A stretch of DNA of 64,000 nt, from positions 1 through 64,000 of the forward strand of contig QZCP01000121.1 in assembly GCA_003956705.1 (NCBI GenBank), given 5' to 3'. Shown piece by piece: positions 10,915-22,416 of the stretch. The DNA comes from Brevipalpus yothersi. Its lineage: Eukaryota; Arthropoda; Arachnida; Trombidiformes; Tenuipalpidae. Numbering within the stretch: position 1 is the stretch's first letter; every line of letters starts with the position of its first letter. The notes beneath the pieces are model-generated. The model made no database searches. It had not been told where the DNA came from and worked only from the letters and a program-made list of their open reading frames with translations. The position numbers were made by a program, and so were the translations under genes.

Positions 10915-11390
10915 AAAGATGAGAAACTTTACTTGATCAGATGTTATCAAAGGTAAACAGCCAAATGTTTTACATTCTGGAAAGATTATGTATATTCAAT
11001 GGCTCTGAAATCATATCATAACACAGATGGTAATTATTCGATTAACTACCAGCATTATACCTTGTTCGCTCTTCTCCACTAAAAGTGATTTTTTGTTTAG
11101 ACAGTTAGTCGATGAAATTTTATGGATCTGATCAGCGAATCAAATTCAATTATCTTATGATGAAAATATTTTTTTTAACCTTTTTGTGGTGTAATAATCA
11201 GTCAAATCGAAATGAATTGTGTTAGTTTCGTGTGTTCAAGGGGCGTTTTGTGGTCTTTTTGATAAATCGGATAACGTTTGTTGATTTTTTGTTGCTACAA
11301 TCTTCCATCATTTTTCGTTTTCTTTCACGAAGTGAAATTCTTTGTTGTTGCAAACTAGTGTATGTTAATGATTCCAAGCAAACAAATCAA
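9770..11390. other. Intergenic, contains one GA array
   Basis: About 1.6 kb upstream of both TMEM177 (minus) and the first MFSD11 gene (plus). Short open frames here have no recognisable content. Confidence 0.5.
10845..10910. repeat. (GA)n microsatellite
   Basis: About 66 bp of GA dinucleotide. Confidence 0.95.
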
Positions 11391-13519
11391 ATGGATACCG
11401 AGTTGATAAATGTAATTTTTTTAGGCCTTGGTTTTTTGTTCCTGTATTCCGCCACACAAACAGCTATCTCTATTCAAGTAAAGTTTTTTGTCACCTTATC
11501 TTTCACAGAAAATAATTTTCAAAAATTACACTTAATTAATTAATCATATGCCATAATATTTCCATGGAAATAAAAGGCAATTGTGGTAGCCTCTGTGAAC
11601 GATGAATATCGAGATTCATGGAATGGTAAAGAATGGAATGCATATACTGCTCTTGGAGTGTACAATTTTGTCTTCGCTTTCTCTGGTTTCATTGCGCCAG
11701 CAATAATTGTTAAAACTGGACCAAAATTATCACTCATACTATCAGCTATATCATTATGGTGAGGTTCATGATTGATTAGCTTGAAATTTGAATCCAATAA
11801 AACCCTTCGAATTTTTTCATGAATCTTTAGGCTGGTAAATTTCGTTTTCATCTTTCCATTCTATCCTGGTCTGATATTATCCTCCATATTTTCGGGTTTT
11901 GGAAGTGCTGGTCAGTAATCAGTGATATTTTTCTACATAGAACTTAAAAGATAGAGATTCTAGTTTCTAGATTCTAAAGTTTATCATATTCTTTTTCATC
12001 AGTTGTTTGGACTGCTGAGGGAAGTTTTCTCGCGCTCAACAGTCAGAAGCATACCATCGATCGGAATACATCAATATTTTGGATACTTTTTTCGACAAAC
12101 ATGATTGTAGGAAACATTTTTGTGATGTACGAATTTCAAGGAGAAGAACATATCCAACCGCATACTCGAATAGTTACCTATTCACTATTAATTGTGTGTG
12201 CCTCTGTTGGGTGCATGATGTTATGCTTCTTACGGGATGTCAAGCCACCAGAAGATTTGGAAATACCCGATGTTTCACCATGGCAAGCATTCAGTATGTT
12301 CTGGAAAACTTTGATAGTTAGTTTATGAGAAAAATTCATATTCTTTGCTTCACTTTAATTAGAGAGTGCATTCAAGCTGCTTAAGACGAAACAAATGCTC
12401 CTTTTTAGTGTTTTGTTCCTCTACCTCGGTAAGTTTGAAGAAATTTTTTTCTAAATCCTCGGTAATTTTATCAATCTGTTAATTAAATGCGAATAAAATT
12501 TTTCTCACACCCAGGTGTGGTTGTCATGTTCTACTCAAGTATCTACAGTACATCAATTGGATTTACGAAGGCGTTTGGTAAAGATAGAAAAAAGTATTCT
12601 GGTGAATCCGGCATTCTGTTAGGTAAGCATTCAAGTATTACAAGTTGTATAATAGAATAGAATTTCATACCATTAGAAGCAAACTTTTGGTTTCAAAATT
12701 TACATTACATTGCAAGAAACCATAAAAAAATCGCAAAATTCTTTCCATAATTGATTCATCCAATATGACTCAATATTTATGAGAATGTGTGTGCCTAACT
12801 GATTTGAAAAAAATTTGATCACAAAATAAAGCAAAAATGGATGATCTAATTGATGGCTCACTAAAATTTCTTTCTAATTTTCAAAATAGGGTTTGGTGAA
12901 ATTCTTGGTGCCATAATCGCTATGCAAGTATCAGCACGGTCAAGTAAACCAAGATCTCATGGATCAATTCTAGTCCTCATTGGTTATACCCTTGAAATTT
13001 CCGCATTTGTTCTTGTATATTTCAATCTACCGGCCACAGCATCTCTACGGGAAACTGATGATCCAGCTTTAATGCCAAGCAAGTAAGATTGTGTGAAAAA
13101 CTTTCCACTTCAATTGTTCAATCCTTCCTGATTTTCAACTCTCTTGGTATCATTTTAGCTTGATTTTGGGACTCTTGGTCTCTTTTCTTCTTGGTCTGGG
13201 AGACTCTTTCATCGAAATTCAAGCAATAGCTCTTCTATCGATGCTCTACCAAAATAAAAGTGCGCCAGCATTCGCCATATTCACCTTTGTACAGAGTATT
13301 GTTTCGGCGGGAGGTTTCTTCTACTCTAATTACGCTGATCTTCATGTTCATGCCTGCCTACTTGTGGTTACAGCTACAATGGGTATATTGGCTATGCTAA
13401 AGATTTACTCAATGAATCCTGATGAACCAAGTCCAAAAAAAGCTATCAAAAAGCGAGACACAGATGAGAATCACAATAAGCAAACGAATACTTTTTCTCT
13501 GAAAACTCTCAAATGCTAG
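11391..13519 (+). CDS. MFSD11: MFSD11-type (UNC93-like) transporter, copy A
   Basis: Eight exons (11391-11477, 11577-11758, 11831-11910, 12003-12293, 12363-12428, 12515-12622, 12890-13082, 13159-13519) encode 455 residues. The protein is a 12-helix major facilitator of the UNC93/MFSD11 group: NVIFLGLGFLFLYSATQTA at the N-terminus, FIAPAIIVKTGPK, VVWTAEGSFLALNS, RNTSIFW, FGEILGAI, FLLGLGDSFIEIQ and SAPAFAIFTFVQS. Human MFSD11 has VLWTAQGNCLTINS, FLLGLGDSCFNTQ and SAPAFAIFKFVQS at these positions. The substrate is unknown for the family. Exons 5 and 6 join the N- and C-terminal halves across a short charged loop. Copy A is the most divergent of the three intact genes, which share all intron positions and phases. 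The tail has a basic KKAIKKRD patch. Confidence 0.9.
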
Positions 13520-14021
13520 TGCCAAAGCTGAAATGTTCAGAATTGAACTAAATTTTTGTAACAAGACTTTTAAATACTTTTTTTTTCTTAAAGAAAATAT
13601 TGTTTTTGATATTTATTAGCTCTTTAAGCTTGTTGACTGTTCTTATCTCTTACCTCTCTCTCTCTCTCATCTGTGAGATAAATTATTTCTCGAGAATAAT
13701 GAAACAATGCTGGTGTGAAAAAAATATCTGCTCAGATTAACGGTTAAGGACCATATATATACACTTTATTTTATGCTGTCTAGTTGATGATCTGAATCGA
13801 AAATTTTATCAGGTGTACGTTAGGGCGGTTAAGTATTGTCTTCCCAAGGTTGAATCTAATCAGAAAATCAACAATTCACCAAAGATTTTCTCTCTCATTT
13901 GGATGGCTATTGATTGACTCATTCATTCACTTTTAATACGAGACCAAAGAGTATAAAATTTCAAATTAAACATAAAAATTTTTCTTTTACATTCTGTTCA
14001 CAACGTCTTTCTTGTGTAAAA
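13520..14021. other. Intergenic, paralogous to 16460-16870
   Basis: Spacer between MFSD11 copies A and B. From about 13690 (agaataatgaaaca) it is recognisably similar to the spacer before copy C, so the duplicated unit included this promoter region. Confidence 0.6.
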
Positions 14022-15845
14022 ATGATCTTCAAAATTGATCCTGGAACTTTAAATGTGGCACTCATTGGTATCGGTTTTTTACTCCTTTTCTCAGCCAATA
14101 ATACGGCAGTATCGATCGAAGTATGTAGTAATATTTTACAAATGTTCATAAATAACTTTTTCCGAGTGATTGTATTCTGGATACTTCGATCCATAGGCAA
14201 TGGTGGTCAGTTCGGTGAACACAGAATATGGCTTGGATTGGGAAGGTAATAGTTGGGATGCTTTTTCAGCTTTGAGCATTTTTATGTTCGTATTTGCTGT
14301 TGGAAATATTGTTGCACCTCTGTTGATTGAAGTTTCAGGACCAAAAATGGCCACACTCTTTTCCGGTGTATCATTATGGTGAGTAGGTAAGATATATATG
14401 ACCGCTCATGAAACGCATTCAATTTTCTCAGGGCTTCGAATTTGCTCTTCATTTTCCCATTCAAATTGGGACTGATTTTGAATTCAATAATAGGCGGTTT
14501 CTTTGGTGCCGGTAAGTACCGGTGAATTTTTTCATTTGGACCATATCTTGATCCGGGATTATGTCTCTACTCAGTCATATGGACAGCTCAGGGAACTATT
14601 CTGGCAATCAATAGTGATGAAAACAATATCACTCTCAATTCATCGCTCTTTTGGATCATTTACCAATTGAATCGAGTAGTCGGAAATGCTTTCATCATCT
14701 TCCAATTCGATGGAGTTGAAGTGATTGAAACGGAAGTTCGAATGAAAACTTTCCTAACGCTCATGGCCTGTGCATCCTTTGGTCTTCTATCAATGTCATT
14801 CATCAGTGAAATTAAATCGAAAGATGAAGATGAACAAAAACCAAAAGCCTCTCCAATTGAAGCCCTAAGTAAGCAACAAGATTGAAGATTTGATCGGAAA
14901 AACTAATTTATTTCACCATTTATGGTTGGAAAGAAAGTATGGCTACTCTAGCGAAAAACAAAGAAATGATGCTCATCTGTGTGATGTCATTTTATTTGGG
15001 TAAGAATGGTTTGGTTCAGAATTGATTAATCAATAATAATCTGCTACTTCTAACAAATGAAAGGTATTATTGTCCCATATTATTCTGGAATCTATGGAAC
15101 TGCCATCGGATTCACGCGAGAACTTGGTACAGACCGAAAAAAGTATTCTGGAGAAGCGGGTATCATTTTTGGTGAGATAAATGATTTTTATTTTCGAAAC
15201 ACTGGAAGTAATTGTTCAAAACTTTGATAAAAACAAGGTTTGGGGGAAATTATTGCCTGTTGTGTTCTGATGGGAATTCCGACCAAATATTCCAGCCAAA
15301 TATCTTGCAAAAAAATCGTAATGTTCATTGGATATTTGTTCCACGTTTTCTGTTTTGTGGCCAGTTACTTCAATTTACCACAGCATTCTTCTTGGGGTGA
15401 AACTGATGAAGCTGCTATTATGCACACAAGGTATTCAAATATGATGATAAATAACTGGATTGATTATCAAGCTTTCTTATTAACCAATTATCATCTTATA
15501 TTTCACAGCCTCGGACTAGCTCTGACAGTGAGCTTTTTGATGGGTGCTGGAGATGCCTTTATTCAGGCACAAATATGGAGCCTTTTGTCTTCTTATTATA
15601 AAGATCAAAGCTCAGCCGCTTTTGCAATCTTTTTACTTGTACAATGTTTGGCATCAACAGCTACTTACTTTTATTCAAATTTTGTGGATATGCATGGCCA
15701 CTCTTTCATATTAATGATCACTGGTACGGTTGGTATCATAGCCATATTGAAAGCTTACTCCATAATGCAAACAAAAAAAGAGGTAGAATCTGACAAGAAA
15801 GATGTTAATTTCAATCTTGAGACATACTCATCTTCACCACCCTGA
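14022..15845 (+). CDS. MFSD11: MFSD11-type (UNC93-like) transporter, copy B
   Basis: Eight exons (14022-14120, 14197-14378, 14432-14511, 14575-14868, 14934-14999, 15064-15171, 15238-15430, 15509-15845) encode 452 residues. Exon lengths match copy A or C exon by exon, which validates the model. Features: NVALIGIGFLLLFSANNTA, VAPLLIEVSGPK, VIWTAQGTILAIN, LGEIIACC, FLMGAGDAFIQAQ and SSAAFAIFLLVQC. The last intron is 78 bp, a multiple of three, and has no stop codon in frame, so its retention would insert 26 residues. The C-terminal tail is MQTKKEVESDKKD followed by a short serine/proline end. It is closer to copy C than to A and probably arose with it from an ancestral B-type gene. Confidence 0.9.
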
Positions 15846-16065
15846 CATGATTTGATTTTGGCTTCTCATACTCAGCGAGAAGCGTGAATTTTATCTACTT
15901 TTAATTAAACTCTACAACTTATATGGTTCAACCTAATGGTCTCATGTTGTCCTCAATACTTTCGTGATTAAGAATTGTAGTTAGTTCATGTTAGGGGTTC
16001 ATGGTTTTCTTTGGATTGAACATAAAAATTTTAAAAGTCCTATCTTCTTCTTACTAGTTCTCTCT
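15846..16065. other. Spacer downstream of MFSD11 copy B
   Basis: Short AT-rich spacer before the decayed fourth copy. It may include unrecognised remains of earlier exons of that copy. Confidence 0.4.
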
Positions 16066-16458
16066 TTGCTGCCGAGCGAAGTTTTCTCACGCTCAACAGT
16101 TGGAAGTATTCTATTGATTGATATGCAAGTTTGGTTGTTGGAAATATTTTCGTAATCTAAAAATTTGGATAAAAAGAATTTATCTAGCAACACTCTCGAA
16201 TAGTCCTAATCTATTCGATATTGCATGATGCTGTGCTTTTTACGTGATGCAAAGTCACAAGATTTATAAATACCCACCATGGCATGGGTTCAGTTCCTCA
16301 TGAAAATCTTTTATATGTACTAACAAGTTGTAAGTTAATAAGCAAAAGTTCATACTCTCTACATTTATTCATTTCATTCCATGCTGTTCAAAACGAAAAA
16401 AATACTTCATATCAGTAGATAAGAATCACAATGAGAAATCGAATAAGTTTTCATTTGA
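16066..16458 (+). pseudogene. Decayed MFSD11 copy A-like gene (exon 4, 5 and 8 relics)
   Basis: From 16069 the sequence gctgccgagcgaagttttct matches copy A exon 4 (gctgagggaagttttctcgc), continuing through ctcaacagttggaag, tgcatgatgctgtgcttttt and caccatggcatgggttcagt at about 16290. Around 16380 ctgttcaaaacgaaaaaaat resembles exon 5 (ctgcttaagacgaaacaaat). At about 16425 aatcacaatgagaaatcgaa matches the end of exon 8 (aatcacaataagcaaacgaa). Indels and stops destroy the frame, and exons 6, 7 and most of 8 are gone. Its place before copy C is the same as that of copy A before copy B, so an A-B gene pair was duplicated and the second A died. Confidence 0.8.
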
Positions 16459-16870
16459 ATCATCAAACATTTTGCGAATATTGAAGGCAAATCTGAATTT
16501 ACGACAAAATTTTTCGAATTTGAAGAAATTCATTGGTTTAGATTTGTCTATTTAAATTTTCATTCTGTTGACTTAACAATCTACTCAAGAAATAATGAAA
16601 CAGTATTAGAGCAAAATATCCATTCCAATGGCATTTTCCAATATCTTTCGACTCATCAGAATCGAAAATTTCATGTGTTTCATTAATATTTGGGAGGTGT
16701 CTCCTCATGATTAGATCTAATCTGATGATCAATAATCCTTGAACAATTTCGCTCATTCCAATGACTATTGATTGTTTGTTTCATTCATTCTATTCACAAG
16801 ACTAGAGAGTGTGAAATTTTTGGCTTTACATCAGTTTTCTGATTTAATCTGTTGACAACATCTTTCCATA

Positions 16871-18728
16871 ATGTTTAAAAAAATTGATCCTGGGACTTTG
16901 AATGTTGCCCTCATTGGTATTGGTTCCTTATTTCTTTTTTCTGCAACCAATACGGCGATATCAATCGAAGTATGTTTATATCACAAAAATTCATCAATTA
17001 TCTGTTCCGAGTGATTTGATTGGTGATGTGTCTATCCTCAGGCAATAGTGGTCAGTTCGGTGAACATTGAATATGGCTCAGAATGGGAAGGCAACGGTTG
17101 GAATGCTTTCTCAGCTTTGAGTATTTTCTCATTCGTATTTGGAATCGGAAATTTATCGGCCCCTCTAATAATAGCGATCCTAGGACCAAAAATGACCAGT
17201 CTCATGTCTGCAATATTAGTATGGTTGGTGAGAAAATAATTTTGATTTCTTTTTCTTAACTACATTGAGTTTTATTAGGGCAGCCAATTTGTTTTTCATT
17301 TTCCCCTTTCGGTGGGGCTTGATTTGGAATTCGATTATGGTTGGCTTCTTCGGTGCTGGTTAGTAAGGTTCTCTGTGTGAAGAATTTTTTAGCCAACTTT
17401 CTAACGTGAAACCATTTCCAATTCAGTTGTGTATACAGCTCTGGGAAGTATTTTGGCTGTGAATAGTACAGAAAAAACCACCACATTCAATTCATCTCTT
17501 TTCTGGATACTTACCCAACTGAATCGAGTAGTGGGAAATGGATTCATCATGTACCAATTCGAAGGGGTCGAAGTGATCGAGAAAGAAACTCGAACGAAAA
17601 CTTTCCTAACACTCATGGCTTGCGCATCTTTTGGTCTTCTATCAATGTCATTCGTCAGTGAAGTTAAATCAAAAGATGAAGATGAACAAAAACCAAAAGC
17701 TTCTCCAATTGAAGCCCTGAGTAAGTAACAAGATTGAAAATTTGATTGGGAAAACTGATTTATTAGATGATTTATGATTCGAAAGGAAGTATGGTGACAC
17801 TAGCGAAAAACAAAGAAATGATGCTCATCTGTGTGATGTCATTTTATTTGGGTAAGGAACAAATTAACAGTTTAAATACTCAATAGTGGTTATCTTGAAA
17901 AATCTGACCCCCCTAACGACTGATAGGTATTATTGTTCCATATTTTACTGGAATCTATGGAACTGCGATCGGATTCACACGAGAACTTGGTACAAATAGA
18001 AAAATGTATTCTGGAGAAGCGGGTATCATTTTGGGTGAGCTGGTGATTTTGTTCATCGAAACACTGAGAGTAATCGTTCAAACTTATGACAAAATCTAGG
18101 TTTGGGCGAAATCTTTGGCTGCTGTATTCTGATGGGGATTCCAAAAAAGTATTCCAGCCAAATATTTTGCAAAAAAATCCTAATGTTCATTGGATATTTG
18201 CTCCAAGTTTTCTGTTTTGTGGCCAGTTACTTCAATTTACCACAGCATTCTTCTTGGGGTGAAACTGATGAAGCTGCTATTATGCACACAAGGTATTCAA
18301 ATATGATGATAAATAACTGGATTGATTATCAAGCTTTCTTATTAACCAATTATCACCTCATATTTCACAGCCTCGGACTAGCTCTGACAGTGAGCTTTTT
18401 GATGGGTGTTGGAGATGCCTTTATCCAGGCACAAATGATGAGTTTAATTTCTTCCTATTATAAAGATCAGAGTTCAGCCGCTTTCGCAATCTTCTTAATT
18501 GTACAATGTTCGGCATCAACAGCTACCTACTTCTATTCAAATTTTGTGGATATGCATGGCCACTCTTTTATACTAATAATCACTGGAACATTCGGTATCA
18601 TAGCTATATTGAAAGCTTATTCTATAATGCAAACCAAGAAAGAGCATTTAGAATCTAAAGTAGTATATAACACAGGAATTGACTCAATTATTGTCAAATC
18701 TTCCCCTCCAGTAAGCCTCCATCAGTAA
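16871..18728 (+). CDS. MFSD11: MFSD11-type (UNC93-like) transporter, copy C
   Basis: Eight exons (16871-16969, 17042-17223, 17279-17358, 17427-17720, 17786-17851, 17927-18034, 18100-18292, 18371-18728) encode 459 residues. The first seven exon lengths equal those of copy B. The protein keeps the family motifs (VVYTALGSILAVNS, LGEIFGCC, FLMGVGDAFIQAQ, SSAAFAIFLIVQC). Tryptophan in the usual V-W-T-A is replaced by Tyr. The donor of intron 2 is a weak GTTGGT. The last intron is 78 bp, stop-free in frame, and nearly identical to that of copy B. After MQTKKE the C-terminus differs from copy B (HLESKVVYNTG then a serine/proline end); the B-like tail survives downstream as a relic at 18816-18923. 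Confidence 0.9.
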
Positions 18729-18815
18729 TACTGATTCAGTATGAATGAGCACTATTTTTGATTCTGGAAAGCGGAGAGTATCATTTTTTTACTCTTTCAT
18801 TTGAAATTAATCAAT

Positions 18816-18923
18816 CATAGCAATATTCAAATCCTATTTATGGTGCAAACCAAGAAAGAGGTAGAATTTGACAAGAACGATGTCAATTTCAATCTCGAAA
18901 CATCCTCATCTTCATCGTTGTGA
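18816..18923 (+). pseudogene. Stranded B-type C-terminal tail of MFSD11
   Basis: ATG at 18840 opens 27 in-frame codons (MVQTKKEVEFDKNDVNFNLE and a serine run) matching the tail of copy B (MQTKKEVESDKKDVNFNLE). The preceding ~25 bases resemble the sequence before MQTKK in copy C (18605-18630). This makes a direct repeat about 210 bp apart, so copy C's present tail appears to come from a local duplication or insertion that displaced the ancestral end. Confidence 0.75.
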
Positions 18924-19708
18924 GATTATGACTTCTCATTATTGCACAAATGTTATCGACTTCATATCGGATTTCTTACATCCAACATGTGACTTTCATA
19001 CTGATCTAAATCGCTCAAAGGGTCATGCTTTTGATGATAGAAATTTGACTTGTAAAATACCTCTCAATCAAGAAGCGATTATTCTATGAATAGTTCTGGA
19101 TCAATCTATACTTTGCTTTCCATTGAATAAAATTATTTCCTCAATCAATTATGATAAAAAAGGGTCTACAGTGATTCCTCTCCCGATTCAAAAATTTAAG
19201 AACGAAGTTCAGTCAAATTAATCTTTAGAGCTTACAGTTTGAGCAATATTTTACCAAAAAATTGGCCATGCTGTGAGTGATTATGAAACAGTTCTTCGCT
19301 CTATCAATCAAGATTGAGTTTATTGTTTAACTCGTAAACTCATGTATGCCAAATGAGATTAGCGTAATTACTTTGTGAAAAATATCGTTTATTGACTTAT
19401 TTATGGACTTATGTTTCAAAGTAATCCCATTGTTTTTCTCTTATCGTAGCGCTCAAAATTCAAAAATTTGTTACCTTCTCTTGCTTTAGCTGAATTTTCC
19501 ATGGGGCAGCTTTTTCTCTCGAGTGAAGAGAAAAAAAAGGAAGTCAGATATGGTGAGATACTTGAAACGATGTGTAACAAATCGTAGTCCAAACAAAAAT
19601 TATCAACAGTGGATTGAAGATCATCCCGGCGTGCTTGCCCTGGAGGATAAAAGCTGAGGAGGATGGAGAGGAGGTGGCGGGGGAGGATGCTGGACCCTTC
19701 ACGGCCGA
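18924..19708. other. Intergenic, nothing recognised
   Basis: AT-rich spacer between the MFSD11 array and the Pox meso region. The stretch 19610-19700 is richer in GC and open on the minus strand but matches nothing recognised. Confidence 0.4.
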
Positions 19709-19721
19709 TCATTGCACAGTG

Positions 19722-19970
19722 GGCCACCGACGTGTGGATTTGAGGAGAAGAGCATCCGTCATGGATGCGGATTCTTTGAGCGATCCGATGCTGTGACACT
19801 TTGGCAATGAGAGAGACGAAGTTTTTGTGGATTTTTCGTGCAAAAGCAATTGGTTTGTGCTAGAAATTCAGAGAATTCACATTCGCAAGCCAGGCAATGA
19901 AATGAGCAGAGTTTCTCAGTTTTCTAGTAGTAGTTCAAGTGTTGGTGATTAATTGACTATAATTATTGAC
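19722..19970 (-). repeat. Inverted repeat arm 1 (pairs with 25789-25987)
   Basis: The reverse complement runs gtcaataattatagtcaatt, then aatcac.aacacttg, then cacgaaaaatccacaaaaa, then tgtcacagcatc, then tccgcatccatgacggatg, then cacacgtcggtggcc. The same blocks, in the same order, occur on the plus strand at 25789-25987, separated by small indels. Each arm contains an AG|C acceptor-like site (tgtcacag|c) followed by an open frame with SASMTD. In arm 1 the frame 19790-19709 would join in phase to the last recognised Pox meso exon, so it is a weak candidate for that gene's terminal exon. Confidence 0.8.
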
Positions 19971-20154
19971 TTGAGAATACATGAGCTTGATGGGTCTCTC
20001 TTTCTCTCTCCCTCTCTTAACTGGCCTCTGTCCGAACGAAGGGTGATGGATTGAGGGTTGCAAGCTGAAATGCTCGCATAGTTGGACAGCAGAAAAAAAG
20101 ACTCTAATTTTCTTGAATCCGTGACATTTTTCTGATGATTCCTGGAGTTTAGTT

Positions 20155-20157
<3 letters not shown>

Positions 20158-20194
<37 letters not shown>
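20158..20194. repeat. (GA)n microsatellite
   Basis: About 37 bp of GA. Confidence 0.95.
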
Positions 20195-20196
<2 letters not shown>

Positions 20197-20516
20197 ACAT
20201 ACATTCATTGTTGATCATTGATGTCCAGCAGTAAAGTCAGCTATAAGTCAAAAGTATACTAATTTCTACCACCGATAGCATTTTGGGATGGATGGTTACT
20301 TGAGCTATGAAGTTTGTGGAGAGAAAAAAATGGAAGTCAGCAAGTTGATGGTCAATATTTCACATGGAGACGTTTCAATTTACCCGAATCGCCGGCAAAA
20401 GGTTAAGGGAATAGAGAGAGAGAGAAAGAAAATGGTAGCCGCAGTATCTTAACGGCGTTTTCATTTTCGGTCCATTTAAATTACTACATCGTTCAGATTC
20501 ATTGGCCTCCGCTTGC

Positions 20517-20520
<4 letters not shown>

Positions 20521-20567
<47 letters not shown>
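20521..20567. repeat. (CT)n microsatellite
   Basis: About 47 bp of CT. Confidence 0.95.
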
Positions 20568-20570
<3 letters not shown>

Positions 20571-21367
20571 CCTTTTCTTTGATACAACTTTGTACCCGAC
20601 TTTCTCTTTCACTTTATGCCGTTTATTTATTCATTTACTTCCACAAAGCGGAATGCCGATTTTGAAAATGTTTTGGATAATTTTCGCATTTTATTTTACT
20701 CAAAAAAGGAGGACACAGAATGGTCAGGAAAAAATATCAAGTACAAGTGAATTAGCATCCAAATTAATGTGAAATATTAGCGTGGTCAATATTTGCGGTA
20801 GGCAACAAGAGATTTCACACGATAGAGAATGGGAGGCAAGAGATAGATTGGGGGAAAAAAAGTTCATTGGAAGATGGATATCATAATATGAATCGGTGGA
20901 AGGAAAAAAATTTCCAGTTCTTTCTCTTTATGCTCCTCCAGATGCTGAATGCTAAATCATAAAATAGCATGTTTATCAATATTCATACGTGTCCACATTC
21001 ATACATTTGGTATACCTTATTAAAATGTTCACAATAGACTGCAAATGCACACATGATATGGATGAAATATTTGATCATCATCTAATTCAGTAGCTCACAA
21101 TAATATTATTATGTAGGTATATAATAGTATAATCGTATAGGCACAATAATAATAATAATGAGGGAATAGTATACAGAGAGTAAATGTGTGTGTAAGTGTA
21201 CATGTATATAGGGTTCCTCTTGGAAAAAAGAAGTGTATATACTTTTTCTTTACTCTTATCATGGGCCTGAATGAAATAGCAAGTAGTGGGATGGGCTTCA
21301 AAGTTTGGAATAAGTGGAAAAAGATAGGGAAGAAGAGCGAGTGGAAAATGAGATAGAGATAGAATGC

Positions 21368-21370
<3 letters not shown>

Positions 21371-21417
<47 letters not shown>
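21371..21417. repeat. (GA)n microsatellite
   Basis: About 47 bp of GA. Confidence 0.95.
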
Positions 21418-21420
<3 letters not shown>

Positions 21421-21822
21421 TCTTGGCTGAGATGGCATGTACAATATTTGGACAGTCTCTTGGCTTTCATTCAAGTGAATCTGCTTTATGAATGTTGCTT
21501 AAATGAGAACACATCGTCAGAAGATGAGGCGAAGATGAAAGGAAGAGGATGTAAGGAAAAATATTTCAAAGAGAGAGAGAGAGAGAAGACGAAAGATGAG
21601 GAGAAAAAAGAAGCAGTATTATTAGATCAACATGATGAACAAGATTTTTGAATATTTGAATGATGCTCTCTGATTAGTCGGGAAAAAATGAGAGAAAGTT
21701 AGAAAGGGCTGGAGATGGTTAAGTTCATTTGAATGTATTCTAGAGGAATGGGTGAAAAAGAGGCAATTCATGGTCTACAGAAGAGCTTCACAATATTTCA
21801 AATCAGAATCATACACTCTTAC

Positions 21823-22357
21823 CCTGCAAGTAGATCGGTGACAGTGTGTGATGATGGCCAAGATCCTCGCATTGCGGTGGCCAAGTCCATTGGATTGAGA
21901 GCTTTGTTCATGGTATGGAAAGCAAACGAGGCGGCATTATCGGGCGATGGACTTGGCTGATTGACCACGGTATGGGCCACACCACCGGGACATGAATAGT
22001 GTTGATATACGGGCGAATACAGTGCAGCCGATGCTTCAGCTGATGAAAAAGCTTTACTCATATTGTGGAAAGCTAGTGCGGCATTCCCTGTTCCGGACCC
22101 ATCCGGCATGCCCATGGAATGAGGAACAGTCCCGCTTTGAGGATAACTGTACGGAGAATACATCCTTCACGGCAAAGTATACAAGAAACGTGTGTCATCA
22201 ATCGAATATGATATAGATGCAATTGATATGTAAGAAAGCGAATAGAAGAATTCATTGATCCGTAGGATATCATAATTTTCATCGATATCTATTTCAGTCT
22301 CAATGATTTTTCTTCTTCTTGCTTCAATTCATCGGCAATCGATAACGGTGGAATGCA

Positions 22358-22416
<59 letters not shown>

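Larger units (their letters stand above)
19971..21822. other. Gene-poor stretch with GA/CT arrays, 3' of recognised Pox meso exons
   Basis: Contains three dinucleotide arrays and AT-rich DNA. If Pox meso ends at 19709 this is its last intron; otherwise a short terminal exon remains unrecognised here. Confidence 0.4.

Noticed and set aside
15431..15508. Reading MFSD11 copy B exons 7 and 8 as one continuous exon
   Set aside because: Copy A has a non-retainable intron at the same site, and B and C keep GT-AG ends with a pyrimidine tract; treated as an intron, with retention noted as a possibility.
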